64,000 nt of DNA from Paludibaculum sp. (GCA_029973955.1 JARKQJ010000191.1:1-64000), one strand, 5' to 3'; positions 1 to 10,322 are shown, counted from the stretch's first letter. Program-made: numbers and translations. Notes: generated by a model from the letters alone, not told the origin.

Positions 1-477
1 CCGCCCCGCGCAGAAGGGCACCGAGGCCCGACGCAACCACGACCTGCACCTGCAATATGCCGGCAAGCGCGCGCCCGCCAGGCCGCCCGGTTTTAGTCGC
101 AGGAAACGCCAGGGGGCTGTGCCTCGGCCGCTGATGCCCCCGCCAGTCGAATTCTACGCCCGCCCCGCGCAGAAGGGCACCGAGGCCCGACGCAACCACG
201 ACCTGGACCTGCAATATGCCGGCAAGCGCGCGCCCGCCAGGCCGCCCGGCTCTAGAGGCAGGCAACGCCAGGGGGCTGTGCCTCGGCCGCTGATGCCCCC
301 GCCAGTCGAATTCTGCGCCCGCCCCGCGCAGAAGGGTACCGCGGCGCCGACGCCGCGCGGCGCGAGATGCTCGCCTATTGAGTGGTCTCGGCCGCCCGCG
401 CCGCGCAGTTCCGGGCGTGGTCGGTGCGCTGGGGCTGTGCATCGGCCGCTGATTCCGCCGCCAGTCGAGTCCCGTCG
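1..477. repeat. 159-bp tandem repeat array, at least three units, running off the left edge
   Basis: Units lie at 1-159, 160-318 and 319-477. Units 1 and 2 are almost identical. Unit 3 keeps its first ~20 bases and its last ~47 (the segment beginning ggggctgtgc at 113, 272 and 431) but is diverged in between, still in exact 159-bp register. The period equals 53 codons and contains short GC-rich inverted repeats such as GGGGGC...GCCCCC around the ggctgtgc segment. I found no homology that would make it coding: the open frame across it runs on through the terminator of the neighbouring gene. The array may continue left of the window. Confidence 0.85.
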
Positions 478-547
478 AACAGCAGAAACGCGGCACGCCG
501 GTGCGAGCGGCCCCGTAGCCCCCGCCGGTCCAATCCCCTTGAACATG

Positions 548-582
548 AAAAACGCGGCAGCCGGGGGGCTGCCGCGCGTTTT
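548..582 (-). terminator. Rho-independent terminator of the TonB-dependent receptor gene
   Basis: A perfect 10-bp stem CGCGGCAGCC (553-562) / GGCTGCCGCG (567-576) closes a GGGG loop. It is flanked by five A on the left (five U on the minus-strand transcript) and four T on the right, so it could act in both directions. It sits 20 bases after the receptor stop codon. Confidence 0.85.
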
Positions 583-601
583 CCCAGACGGGGTCTGATT
601 T

Positions 602-3541
602 CTAGAATTCGATCTTCAGCGCGAGCTGCAGGATGCGCGGATCGAGCGCCGAGTTCGCCACGTTGAAGTTGGAGACCGGAGTGAAGGTGCGCGTCGCCGA
701 CACGTAGTTGAACGGGGTGCGGTTGACGTTGGCCACGTTGGCGCGGTTGGTGAGGTTGAAGGCCTCGCCCATCAGGCGGATGCGCAGGTTTTCCCCGACC
801 GGAATGGTCTTGCTCAGCCGGGCGTCGAGCGTGTAGACGTCGGGCAGGCGGTAGATATTGCGGCCGAGGAAGGGCGGACGGTCGTTGCGGGTGTTGCCGT
901 CGCCGTTGATGTCGGCGTTGCCGCCGACGGTGGGCGAGAAGGGCAGGCCGGTGCGGGCGTTGTAGATGCCGGACAACTGCCAGCCGTTCAGCGCGTAGCG
1001 CAGGAAGGCGTTCTGGGATTTCGCCCAGTAGTTGATGTCCCACACGCCGGAGGCCACGAAGCGGTTGGGCACGTTGGCGTCGCCGACGGCGCGGTCCTGG
1101 TTGGGCAGCAGGGTGTTCTGCGCGACCTTGGCGTCGTCGCCGCCACCCACTACCACGCTGGTGGCATCGGGGAAGGTGTCGATGACCTTGGACCAGGTGT
1201 AGTTGGCCAGCAACTGGAAGTTCTGCGAGAAGCGCTTGGTCACCTGCACGAATCCACCGTGATAGGTAGAGTCGGCGCCGGAGTCGAAGAGACTGATGCG
1301 GCCAAAGTTGGGATTGGGCCGCGTGGCGGGCCGGGTGTAAACGACGGTGGGCGTACCGTCGGCGTACTGGGCGTTTTGCGCCGCAACCGGGAAGAGGTTG
1401 ATGTCGCGGGTGCGCGAAAGGTGGTAGCCGCGCACGCCGAGGTAGCCGAGCTGGATGGAGTAGTCGCGGCCGAGCTGGAACTCATAGTTGAGGTTCCACT
1501 GGGCGGTGAGCGGCTGCACGTAGTTCGGCGAGGTGACGTAGATGTCGGGCGTCCGGGCGGCGGCCGGCGGGGCGCTCAGCACGTTGGGGTAGGTGGGGAT
1601 CAGCGCGCCGGTGACGGTGTAGACCTGCACCTGGACGCCGTTTTGCGAATGCGCGGTGCCCACCAGAATGGAGGGCGTGCGGGCATAGAAGATGCCGTAT
1701 CCGCCGCGCAGCACCTGCTTGCCTTCGTTGTCGAGCTTGTAGGCGAAGCCGAAGCGCGGGGCGTGGTTGTTCGTGTCCGTGTTGACGCGGTTGGTCTGCA
1801 GACCCCAGGCCGCCAGGCCGGCATCGGGGTTCAGCACGCTGGGCTGGGCGAAGCGGGCCTGGTCATAACGGTAGCCGTAGTTGAGCGTCAGCCGGTCGGT
1901 GACGCGCCAGGTGTCCTGCACAAAGAAGCTGAACTCGTTGATGTTCGGCTTGGTGAGAGCGCCGTCGGTATTGGCGCCGGCGAAGCCCTGCGTGAACAGC
2001 GCGGGCCGGCGGGCGGCGTAGTCGGCCAGGCTGTTGAAGCGATAGACGCCGGAGAAGTTGCCGGGGAAGAAGTTGTTGATCCGCTCAAAGTTCAGGTCGC
2101 CGCCGATCTTGTAGGTGTGCTTGCCGCGCACGTAGCTCACCGAATTGATGAACTGGTAGCGCTTGGCGTTGGTGTAGCGCGGCGAGAAGGAGTTGCGGCC
2201 GAAGGTCATGTAGTTCGTGCCGCTCTGAAACACCTGGGTTTCGGGCGCGGTGGAGTTGGCTTCGCCGGGCTCGTCGTCTTTCAGGAAATTGAAGCGGGAG
2301 TCGAACACCACCGAGGAGCCGAGGGTGCGGTTGTAGTTGACGGCCAGGTGCTCCGTGGAGACGTTGGAGTTGCCGGTGTGCTCCTGGGCGCTCTGGTTGC
2401 CGGAGTTTTCGAAGTTCTGGCCCCGGAAACGGTGAATGTTGTAGCGCACGCTCAGGCGGTCGAGGTTGGAGATGTTCCAGTCGATCTTGGCCAGGCCGAT
2501 GTCGTTGTTGTAGCCGGTGGTATAGCTCACCAGGTACTTGCTGAGTTCGGAGACCGCAGCCTGCGACAGCGGGTCAGTGGGCGCGGCAAAGGGGAAGTAG
2601 ACGGGGTTGGGGTTCAGGTTCCGCTGGCCGTCGAAGCTCAGGAAGTAGAACAGCTTGTCCTTCTTGATGGGGCCGCCGATGGTGCCGCCGTACTGATTGA
2701 AGTGGTAGGGCTGGCGGGCGATGCCACGGGATTTGTTGAAGAACGTGTTGGCGTTGAGGTAGCGGTCGCGGTAGAACCAGAAGGCGTTGCCGTGCACCTG
2801 GTTGGCGCCGGACTTGGTGACGACGTTGATCACGCCGCCGCCGGCGCGGCCGGTCTCCGCCGCATAGCCATTGGCATTGACCTGGAACTGCTCCACCGCG
2901 TCCTGAGAGAACGAGTAGGGGTTGCGCCCGCCGCCGGCGCGGCCGGCGGACTGGCCGAAGAAGAGGTTGTTGCTGTCCATGCCGTCCACCAGCAGGCTGT
3001 TGGCCGTGCCGCGCTGGCCGCCGAAGCTCAGGTCGCCGCTGCGCGGGTCGCGGTTGACGCCCGGAGTGAGGAGGGTGAAGTCCAGGAAGTTCCGGCCGTT
3101 GATCGGCAGCTCTTTTACGGCGCGTTCATCCACCGCCGTGGATGCCTGCGAACGAGTGGTTTCCACCAGCGGCAGTTCGCCGGTGACGGTGATGCTCTCC
3201 GCCGCGTTGCCGACGGTGAGCGAGAGGTCGAGAGTGACCACGGCGCCGACGGTGAGGCCGATCTCGTTCCGCTTCACTGTCTTGAAGCCTTGACGGTCCA
3301 CGGTCAGGTTATAGAGTCCGACGGGAACCCGTACGAAAGTATACATTCCGCTGCCCGTGGTTTCGAGCACGCGGGTGAAGCCGGTTTGGTCACTGGTCAG
3401 GGTGACTTTGGCTGCGGGCACTGCCGCCCCGGTGGGATCAGTGATGGTCCCGGCGAGCGTGGCGCCGCCGGCTTCCGACTGCGCCCAACCAGGAGTCAGG
3501 AGGGCGAGTGTTGAGACTACCAATGCTAAGAGTCGAAGCAT
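602..3541 (-). CDS. Oar-like TonB-dependent outer-membrane receptor with carboxypeptidase regulatory-like domain
   Basis: 979 residues. An N-terminal signal peptide (about residues 1-20, ending in WAQ) is followed by a carboxypeptidase-regulatory-like beta sandwich (about 28-110; GTITDPTGAAVPAAKV, YTFVRVPVGLYNLTV). The plug domain (about 115-260) carries ELPINGRNF and a VDGMDSNN segment, and a long beta-barrel ends in the terminal phenylalanine expected of an outer-membrane protein (LALKIEF). This layout is that of the large acidobacterial Oar/TonB receptor family, usually linked to uptake of polymers or oligosaccharides. The substrate cannot be read from the sequence. The gene stands alone between a terminator and a 236-base upstream gap. 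Confidence 0.9.
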   Translation of the reverse strand: MLRLLALVVSTLALLTPGWAQSEAGGATLAGTITDPTGAAVPAAKVTLTSDQTGFTRVLETTGSGMYTFVRVPVGLYNLTVDRQGFKTVKRNEIGLTVGAVVTLDLSLTVGNAAESITVTGELPLVETTRSQASTAVDERAVKELPINGRNFLDFTLLTPGVNRDPRSGDLSFGGQRGTANSLLVDGMDSNNLFFGQSAGRAGGGRNPYSFSQDAVEQFQVNANGYAAETGRAGGGVINVVTKSGANQVHGNAFWFYRDRYLNANTFFNKSRGIARQPYHFNQYGGTIGGPIKKDKLFYFLSFDGQRNLNPNPVYFPFAAPTDPLSQAAVSELSKYLVSYTTGYNNDIGLAKIDWNISNLDRLSVRYNIHRFRGQNFENSGNQSAQEHTGNSNVSTEHLAVNYNRTLGSSVVFDSRFNFLKDDEPGEANSTAPETQVFQSGTNYMTFGRNSFSPRYTNAKRYQFINSVSYVRGKHTYKIGGDLNFERINNFFPGNFSGVYRFNSLADYAARRPALFTQGFAGANTDGALTKPNINEFSFFVQDTWRVTDRLTLNYGYRYDQARFAQPSVLNPDAGLAAWGLQTNRVNTDTNNHAPRFGFAYKLDNEGKQVLRGGYGIFYARTPSILVGTAHSQNGVQVQVYTVTGALIPTYPNVLSAPPAAARTPDIYVTSPNYVQPLTAQWNLNYEFQLGRDYSIQLGYLGVRGYHLSRTRDINLFPVAAQNAQYADGTPTVVYTRPATRPNPNFGRISLFDSGADSTYHGGFVQVTKRFSQNFQLLANYTWSKVIDTFPDATSVVVGGGDDAKVAQNTLLPNQDRAVGDANVPNRFVASGVWDINYWAKSQNAFLRYALNGWQLSGIYNARTGLPFSPTVGGNADINGDGNTRNDRPPFLGRNIYRLPDVYTLDARLSKTIPVGENLRIRLMGEAFNLTNRANVANVNRTPFNYVSATRTFTPVSNFNVANSALDPRILQLALKIEF

Positions 3542-3777
3542 ACTTCCAGGCTAGCAAGTTGAGGTGTTTTAATGTGTTACAGGATAAACGCATTCCCATG
3601 TCAGGATATTGAAGACAAAGCGCTTTTCAGTCTGGACGGTTGCATACGGAATGAGAGAATCAGATCCTGTCCAGCAGGATTGCCAGCCTGGAAAGGCGCG
3701 AGCTTGCGGCTTTCAGGTCAGCGTCTTTAGCGCAGTCTACAGGCAAGGAGGCGGGGCGGGGAAGACGCGGCGGCCGG
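3542..3777. other. Intergenic region upstream of the receptor gene
   Basis: 236 bases separate two minus-strand genes. The part next to the receptor is AT-richer than its surroundings (about 3555-3665) and presumably holds the receptor promoter. An imperfect hairpin around 3691-3714 (GAAAG...CTTTC with CGC/GCG inside) lies downstream of the sigma54-activator gene but lacks a U-run. I see no convincing gene here. Confidence 0.5.
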
Positions 3778-5127
<1,350 letters not shown>

Positions 5128-5146
5128 ATGCCCCTATACGTAAACA

Positions 5147-5175
5147 TTGTATGGTGCGGCGGGGCGAAGAGCAAA
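5147..5175 (-). promoter_or_regulatory. Possible sigma70-type promoter of the sigma54-activator gene
   Basis: On the minus strand TTTGCT (5170-5175) lies 17 bases from TACAAT (5147-5152), about 20 bases before the start codon. The -10 is good and the -35 weak. Confidence 0.35.
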
Positions 5176-5191
5176 GGCGGGGTAGGGGAAA

Positions 5192-5211
5192 ATTGGGTCA
5201 ATTCCCCCAAT
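5192..5211. promoter_or_regulatory. Inverted repeat in the divergent intergenic region, possible operator
   Basis: ATTGGG (5192-5197) and CCCAAT (5206-5211) form a 6-bp inverted repeat separated by 8 bases, between the activator gene and the receiver-like gene. It would suit a dimeric regulator, but no functional evidence is visible. Confidence 0.3.
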
Positions 5212-5353
5212 CCTGGGGGAGAGAACGCCTTTGCCAGGAGTCGGGTGCGCCTGCTCTTCTCCTGTAAGTGGATGAATCAATTAAAGATAGCCGAGTCCTG
5301 TTCGGTCCGGGTTTCTGGACTTTCGATTGCAAGCATGAAAGTGCAGTTATCTT

Positions 5354-5719
5354 ATGGGTTCGATTCAGATCGCACTGAGTGATGCCGCCAAGGCGGATGC
5401 GTTGCGCGTCCTACTGGCCCGGAGCACGCATGTGCCGGTCTATTGCGCCGAGTGTCCGGATTACGAAGACGCCTGCGTGGTGGTTGTGGATGCGGAGCGG
5501 TTTGAAGTAGAGCAGAAGCCGCTGGCGCATCCCGACCGGATTGTCCTGATCACGCGGAATGAGCCTCAGAACCTGAAGAAGGCCTGGGAAGCAGGTGTGA
5601 ATTCGGTCCTCTCGGAGCAGGATCCTTTGAATACGGTGGTGTTGGCGGTGCTGGCGGCGTGCCTGCGCTCCGGCACCGCGAGACAGAAACCGGATTCCGG
5701 CGGACAAGCCAGGCTGTAA
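5354..5719 (+). CDS. Degenerate receiver-like (pseudo-receiver) protein
   Basis: 121 residues with the alternating beta/alpha pattern of a response-regulator receiver. VVVVDAERF could be strand 3 with D46, RIVLITRNE strand 4 with the conserved T67, then AWEAGVNSVLSEQD and a final helix. The lysine expected after strand 5 is replaced (SVLSEQ), and the acidic pair at the end of strand 1 is reduced to a single D10, so phosphorylation chemistry may be lost. It has no output domain. It precedes the cytochrome genes by about 100 bases and may feed the nearby activator. The RBS is weak, so the start is uncertain. Confidence 0.6.
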   Translation: MGSIQIALSDAAKADALRVLLARSTHVPVYCAECPDYEDACVVVVDAERFEVEQKPLAHPDRIVLITRNEPQNLKKAWEAGVNSVLSEQDPLNTVVLAVLAACLRSGTARQKPDSGGQARL

Positions 5720-5825
5720 CGGTTTGGAAGCCGGGAGCGCCCACGTCATAGAGTTCGTGCCTGCATCAGTAAGTTGGGAATGGAGCCGGCCCGGTAGCCG
5801 GCGGCTTTAACGAGGTGAAGCCACT

Positions 5826-6110
5826 ATGATGAACCTTCTTCCTTACGCGATTGCCTGGACAGTGCTGGCGATCATCGTGATAGTGCTGGCAGTTGCCCGA
5901 AAGTCTGTTTCGTCTCACGAGGACGATTCCATTCACCTGAGCGGTGGAGAAGCTTCGGTGAGCGAACAGGTAGTGACGGCCAAGAAACTGGATTCGATCG
6001 ACCGCTGGGGCAAGATCCTGACGGTGGTACTGGTCGTGAGCGGCGTGGCGTTGGCGATTATCTATGGCATGCAGCTCTGGGATGCGACGTCGAAGGTTGG
6101 GTTGGGATAA
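5826..6110 (+). CDS. Small two-helix membrane protein of the cytochrome cluster
   Basis: 94 residues. Hydrophobic helices lie at about 5-23 and 65-85, joined by an acidic/polar segment. There is no haem motif and no family I recognise. An AGGTGA ribosome-binding site lies 10 bases before the start. It sits immediately ahead of the cytochrome b/c fusion gene and could be an accessory or assembly subunit. A 6-bp GCCGGC hairpin lies just upstream (about 5782-5799), and a CGGCC-TTCG-GGCCG hairpin just downstream (6120-6133). Confidence 0.75.
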   Translation: MMNLLPYAIAWTVLAIIVIVLAVARKSVSSHEDDSIHLSGGEASVSEQVVTAKKLDSIDRWGKILTVVLVVSGVALAIIYGMQLWDATSKVGLG

Positions 6111-6193
6111 GCAGAGGCGCGGCCTTCGGGCCGGCTCAAACAATTAGGGAAATGCGCCGAATCTGAGGGGATGGCGGCGCGAAAAGGATGACG

Positions 6194-7858
6194 ATGATAC
6201 GTTTGGGACTTTTGTTTGCGCTGCTGGCCACCGCCGCGGCCGAAAATCTGGCGGCACAGGCCGCGCCCGCTTCCAAAGGCCCCGTGCCGAACTCAGTGTG
6301 CGCGGACTGCCATGAGGTGGAAGCCAAGCTGGCGAAGTCTGCCCACGCCAAGGTGGGCTGCGCGACCTGCCATCTGAAGCACGAAGAGTATCCGCATCCG
6401 GAAAAGCAGCCGAAGCCGCAGTGTGTGACGTGCCACGAAGGCGCCGTGCGCGAGTACGAGATGAGCGAGCACATGCAGCAGATCAGAAAAGGCAACGGCT
6501 CTGCTCCGGAGTGCTCGACGTGCCATGGGGCCACGCATGAACTAACCAAGGCGCTGACGGAATCGTTCCACAAATCCGTGCCGGAGACGTGCGGGATGTG
6601 CCACGACAAGGAGCTGGAACAGTTCAGCAAGAGCGTCCATGGAAAAGCCATCGCGGCGGGGATTCAGGGCGCTCCGGTGTGCACGGACTGTCACGGCGGG
6701 CACCGGATTCTGCGCGCGAAGGATCCGCGCTCCACAGTCTTTTCCGCCAGCGTGCCGGATACCTGCGGCCGCTGCCACGGCGATCTGCGCCTGATGAAGC
6801 GCTTTGGGCTGCCGGCCGACCGGATCACCTCCTTCCAGTCCAGTTTCCACGGCCTGGCGCTGAAGTCCGGCAATCAGAGCGTGGCGGACTGTTCTTCCTG
6901 CCACGGCTTTCACGAGATTCTCTCCTCGAGCGATCCCAACTCGAAGACCAACTCGCGAAATCTGGCGAAGACCTGCGGCGCCTGCCATCCGGGCGCGGGC
7001 ACCCGGTTCACCATCGGGCCGATCCATGAGCAGCAGGGCAGCAAGGCGCCGCTGCCGATCTACTACGCGCAGATGTTTTACATGCTGCTGATCCCGGGCA
7101 CGGTGGGATTCATGCTGCTGCACCACGCCGGCGATTTCATTCAGAAGATGAAACACATGCGGTTCCGGGGCCACGCCGTCCCCATCCAGATGCTGCGTAC
7201 CGTGGCGCCCAAGCACCAGCGGATGTACAAGTTGGAACGCATCCAGCACGCGCTGCTGGCGGTGAGCTTCATGGTGCTGGCCTTCACGGGCTTTGCGCTG
7301 CACTATCCCGATTCGTGGTGGGCGAGCTGGTTCCTGCGCTGGGAGAGCAACGTGCCCGTGCGTGGGACAATTCACCGGACAGCGGGCGTGGTGATGGTGC
7401 TGACGGCGATCCTCCATCTGGTGACTCTGGTGGTCAGCCGCCAACTGCGCGACCACTGGAAAGAGATGCTGCCGGCCGCGCGCGACCTCCGCGAGATGGT
7501 GGAAGGCACGCTGTGGCGCCTGGGCGTGCTATCGAAGAAGCCGCAGCAGAGCGCGCACTCCTACATCGAGAAGATCGAGTACTGGGCGCTGGTCTGGGGC
7601 ACTATCGTGATGGCGATTACGGGCGCACTGCTGTGGTTCAACAACTGGTCGTTGACCATCATGCCGAAAGTGTGGCTGGATTTCTCCCGCGTCATCCACT
7701 TCTACGAGGCGATCCTGGCGACGGCGGCCATCCTGGTCTGGCACTTCTATATGGTGATCTTCGATCCGGCCGTCTATCCGCTGGATACGGCCTGGCTGAC
7801 GGGCTTCAGCCCGCGCGCCGAACACGAACAAGATCACGAACACGGGGCGGGCCACTAA
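6194..7858 (+). CDS. CbcL-like fusion: nine-haem cytochrome c domain plus membrane cytochrome b
   Basis: 554 residues from the ATG at 6194, which has AAAGG six bases upstream; the ATG at 6188 abuts that site. Residue numbers here count from the 6188 ATG. After a signal peptide there are nine CXXCH haem-c motifs (38-42, 58-62, 79-83, 109-113, 135-139, 165-169, 193-197, 235-239, 263-267). About five membrane helices follow (about 293-315, 352-372, 395-417, 462-485, 503-528). Histidines H354, H372, H396, H410, H504 and H519 could ligate haem b, as in HydC/FdnI-type cytochromes b. The protein ends in a His-rich tail. This layout matches Geobacter CbcL, an inner-membrane quinol oxidase feeding extracellular electron transfer at low potential. 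Function here is inferred from architecture only. Confidence 0.85.
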   Translation: MIRLGLLFALLATAAAENLAAQAAPASKGPVPNSVCADCHEVEAKLAKSAHAKVGCATCHLKHEEYPHPEKQPKPQCVTCHEGAVREYEMSEHMQQIRKGNGSAPECSTCHGATHELTKALTESFHKSVPETCGMCHDKELEQFSKSVHGKAIAAGIQGAPVCTDCHGGHRILRAKDPRSTVFSASVPDTCGRCHGDLRLMKRFGLPADRITSFQSSFHGLALKSGNQSVADCSSCHGFHEILSSSDPNSKTNSRNLAKTCGACHPGAGTRFTIGPIHEQQGSKAPLPIYYAQMFYMLLIPGTVGFMLLHHAGDFIQKMKHMRFRGHAVPIQMLRTVAPKHQRMYKLERIQHALLAVSFMVLAFTGFALHYPDSWWASWFLRWESNVPVRGTIHRTAGVVMVLTAILHLVTLVVSRQLRDHWKEMLPAARDLREMVEGTLWRLGVLSKKPQQSAHSYIEKIEYWALVWGTIVMAITGALLWFNNWSLTIMPKVWLDFSRVIHFYEAILATAAILVWHFYMVIFDPAVYPLDTAWLTGFSPRAEHEQDHEHGAGH

Positions 7859-7918
7859 GGCCGGGCGCCGCCCCCTTTCCCGCGTCATTCCTAAAATCCG
7901 TTAGACTGTGCGCAAGCA

Positions 7919-9340
7919 ATGAAACTCAAAGAGTGGCTTTCCCCAATCGTTTACTTATCCAGTAACTGGATCAGTCTGATCGGCGTGGTCCTGGTGACGA
8001 CGGCCGGCATTCTGTTCATGTTCCTGATCCCCACGTCCATGCGTGGACATTCTCCCGACCCTTACATCGGCATCCTGCAGTTCATGGTTCTGCCGATGGT
8101 GTTTTTCGCGGGCCTGGCCTTGATTCCGCTGGGCATCTGGTGGTTCAAGAAGAGGCACGGCAAGGAACTGCCGGATGTCTTTCCGGCGCTGGAATTCGGC
8201 AATCCGCGGCTGCGGCGGCTGCTGGCGTTTCTGGCTGCCTCGACGGTGGCGAACGTGGTGATCGGCGGCACGCTGGTTTACAAGGCCGTCACTTACATGG
8301 AGTCAGTGAACTTCTGCGGGCAGACCTGCCATGTGGTGATGAAGCCGGAGTTCACGGCGTACCAGAACTCGCCGCACTCGCGCGTGGAGTGCGTCTCGTG
8401 CCATATCGGTCCGGGCGCGAACTGGTTTGTGAAGAGCAAGATCTCGGGTTCCTGGCAGGTGATCTCGGTGACGTTCAACCTGTACCCGCGGCCGATTCCG
8501 ACGCCGATCGAGAATCTGCGCCCGGCGCGGGAAACCTGCGAGGTGTGCCACTGGCCGCAGAAGTACGGCGGCGACCGGATCAAGGTCTTCAACAATTTCT
8601 CCGACGACGAGAAGACCAAGCGCACGCAGTCCGTGCTGCTGCTGCACGTTGGGGGCGGCAACGGCTATGAAGGCATCCACGGCGCGCACATGGGGCCTGG
8701 AGTGCAGATCCGTTACGGCCACTCCGACAAGCAGCGCCAGAAGATCCCGTGGGTGGAATACACCGGCAAGGACGGCAAGACGTTCGTCTTCAAGGCGAAG
8801 GAGCACCAGGGCGAAGCGCCGGGCAATCTCGACGTGCGGACGATGGACTGCATGGACTGCCACAACCGTCCCTCGCACACCTACGAGCTGCCGGAGCGCG
8901 GGTTGAACCGCGTGCTGGCCGAAGGCAACGTGGACCTCACGCTGCCCTTTGTGAGGAAGGTGGCGCTGGAGACGATCAAGGCGGAGTACAAGACCACCGA
9001 GGAGTCCGAGCGCGAGATCCCGAGGCGGATCGCGGCCTACTACGAGAAGAACTATCCGCAGGTGATGGCGGAGAAGAAGGACGCGATCGCGCGCAGCGCG
9101 AAGGCGATTCTGAGCGTGTACCAGCGGAACGTCTTCCCGGAGATGAACGTGAAGTGGGGCGTCTACCCGAACAATGTCGGCCACACCGACTTTGACGGCT
9201 GCTTCCGGTGCCACGACGAGCGGGAATCGACCAAGGGCGGGCGCACGATTCCGTCCGATTGCGATACCTGTCACAAGACGCTGGCCCAGGATGAGGAGTC
9301 GCCCAAGATCATGGCAGATCTGGGGCTGGTGAAGAAGTAG
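7919..9340 (+). CDS. NapC/NirT-type multihaem inner-membrane cytochrome (ImcH-like)
   Basis: 473 residues. Three membrane helices (about 15-37, 52-76, 102-123) precede a periplasmic haem domain. There is one CX3CH site (133-138, followed by VVMKPE as in NapC relatives) and five CXXCH sites (158-162, 207-211, 311-315, 428-432, 448-452). The segment PRPIPTPIENLRPARETC is a hallmark of this NapC/NirT subgroup. The family oxidises menaquinol and passes electrons to periplasmic cytochromes; Geobacter ImcH has the same three-helix plus haem-domain plan. It lies 60 bases after the CbcL-like gene with no terminator between, so co-transcription is likely. The RBS is poor. Confidence 0.85.
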   Translation: MKLKEWLSPIVYLSSNWISLIGVVLVTTAGILFMFLIPTSMRGHSPDPYIGILQFMVLPMVFFAGLALIPLGIWWFKKRHGKELPDVFPALEFGNPRLRRLLAFLAASTVANVVIGGTLVYKAVTYMESVNFCGQTCHVVMKPEFTAYQNSPHSRVECVSCHIGPGANWFVKSKISGSWQVISVTFNLYPRPIPTPIENLRPARETCEVCHWPQKYGGDRIKVFNNFSDDEKTKRTQSVLLLHVGGGNGYEGIHGAHMGPGVQIRYGHSDKQRQKIPWVEYTGKDGKTFVFKAKEHQGEAPGNLDVRTMDCMDCHNRPSHTYELPERGLNRVLAEGNVDLTLPFVRKVALETIKAEYKTTEESEREIPRRIAAYYEKNYPQVMAEKKDAIARSAKAILSVYQRNVFPEMNVKWGVYPNNVGHTDFDGCFRCHDERESTKGGRTIPSDCDTCHKTLAQDEESPKIMADLGLVKK

Positions 9341-9354
9341 ATCGCCGAGACTGA

Positions 9355-9386
9355 GCCCGCTGCCGGCCTGCGGCGGCGGGCTTTTT
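9355..9386 (+). terminator. Rho-independent terminator after the cytochrome genes
   Basis: An 11-bp stem (9355-9365 / 9371-9381, one U-G pair) closes a GCCTG loop and is followed by five T (9382-9386). It ends the cytochrome transcription unit before the stress-protein gene. Confidence 0.9.
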
Positions 9387-9455
9387 CCGCGGAAACGCCG
9401 CTGGCCCCTTGACACCGGCAAATGGCGAGCGAAAGTAATGGAGTTGGAGGGTTTC

Positions 9456-10322
9456 ATGCCTCTCAGCCACATCGTCGTACCAGTGGACTATTCGGAGAAG
9501 AGCGAAGGCGCGGCGCGCTACGCCAAGGCCATGCATGGGCGATTCGGCAGCCGGCTGACGCTGGTGCATGTGTTGCCGCCTCCGCACTATGAGTTTGGCG
9601 CAATGGAGGTGGGTGGCAGCATCCTCGAAGACCTGTTCCGCAACCGGGCGGAGCAGGCCCGCAAGGATCTGGACGAGTTTCTGTCGGCGGAACTGCCGGC
9701 GGAGTTCACCGATCGGCTGCTGCTGGAGGGAGATCCGGCGGCCAAGATCGTGAAAGTGGCGCACGAGAAGGGTGCCGGACTGATCGTGATGCCAACGCAC
9801 GGCTACGGCACGTTCCGGCGTTTCATCCTGGGCTCAGTGACGGCCAAGGTTCTGCACGACGCCGACTGCCCGGTATGTACGGGCGTCCACCTGGAGGCGC
9901 CGAGCGTGGAAGCGGTGCGCCTCCAGAAAGTGGCGGTGGCCGTGGATCTGGGTCAGCAGACGGAACGCACGCTGATGTGGGCGCAGCGGTTCGCCGAGAG
10001 CGCCGGCGCGGAGCTGACGTTGGTCCACGCGATGCCGAACCTGGAGGGGCGGGCCGGCGACTATTTTGATCCGGACTGGCGGCGGCACATGGAGGCTTCG
10101 ATCAACGAAGAGGTGCGGGCGTTGACCGCACGGCTGGGCTTCGAGGCTCCGTTGCTGGCCGATAGCGGGGAAGTGGCGGAGACGGTGTGCTCGCTGGCCC
10201 AGGAGTGGGGCGCGGACGTGCTGGTGATCGGGCGCGGCTCGGCGGCGGGCGTCTTCGGGCGCCTGCGGGCGAACGCCTACTCGATCATCCGGCAGTCGCA
10301 CTGCCCGGTTGTGAGCGTGTAG
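9456..10322 (+). CDS. Universal stress protein with two UspA domains
   Basis: 288 residues from the ATG at 9456, which has GGAGGG seven bases upstream; an in-frame ATG 18 bases earlier is less well placed. It has two tandem Usp folds (about 3-150 and 160-288). The first keeps a nucleotide-binding-type segment PTHGYG then nine residues then GS, with the first glycine of the classical motif replaced by proline, as is common. The second (IGRGSAAGVFGRL) lacks the GS, so only the first is likely to bind ATP. Cytoplasmic. It follows the respiratory genes but has its own transcription unit. Confidence 0.88.
   Translation: MPLSHIVVPVDYSEKSEGAARYAKAMHGRFGSRLTLVHVLPPPHYEFGAMEVGGSILEDLFRNRAEQARKDLDEFLSAELPAEFTDRLLLEGDPAAKIVKVAHEKGAGLIVMPTHGYGTFRRFILGSVTAKVLHDADCPVCTGVHLEAPSVEAVRLQKVAVAVDLGQQTERTLMWAQRFAESAGAELTLVHAMPNLEGRAGDYFDPDWRRHMEASINEEVRALTARLGFEAPLLADSGEVAETVCSLAQEWGADVLVIGRGSAAGVFGRLRANAYSIIRQSHCPVVSV

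Noticed and set aside
119..598. Open frame through the 159-bp repeats read as a repeat protein
   Set aside because: It runs on through the receptor terminator, has no RBS, and neither strand gives recognisable protein; kept as a DNA repeat only.
1259..3514. Very long open frame on the plus strand opposite the TonB receptor
   Set aside because: High GC leaves long antisense frames open; the minus-strand product has a signal peptide, regulatory domain, plug and barrel, while the plus frame is compositionally odd and has no motif.
5128..5353. Sigma54 -24/-12 promoter for the cytochrome cluster
   Set aside because: No GG-N10-GC element with the TGGCAC/TTGC context was seen in the divergent gap.
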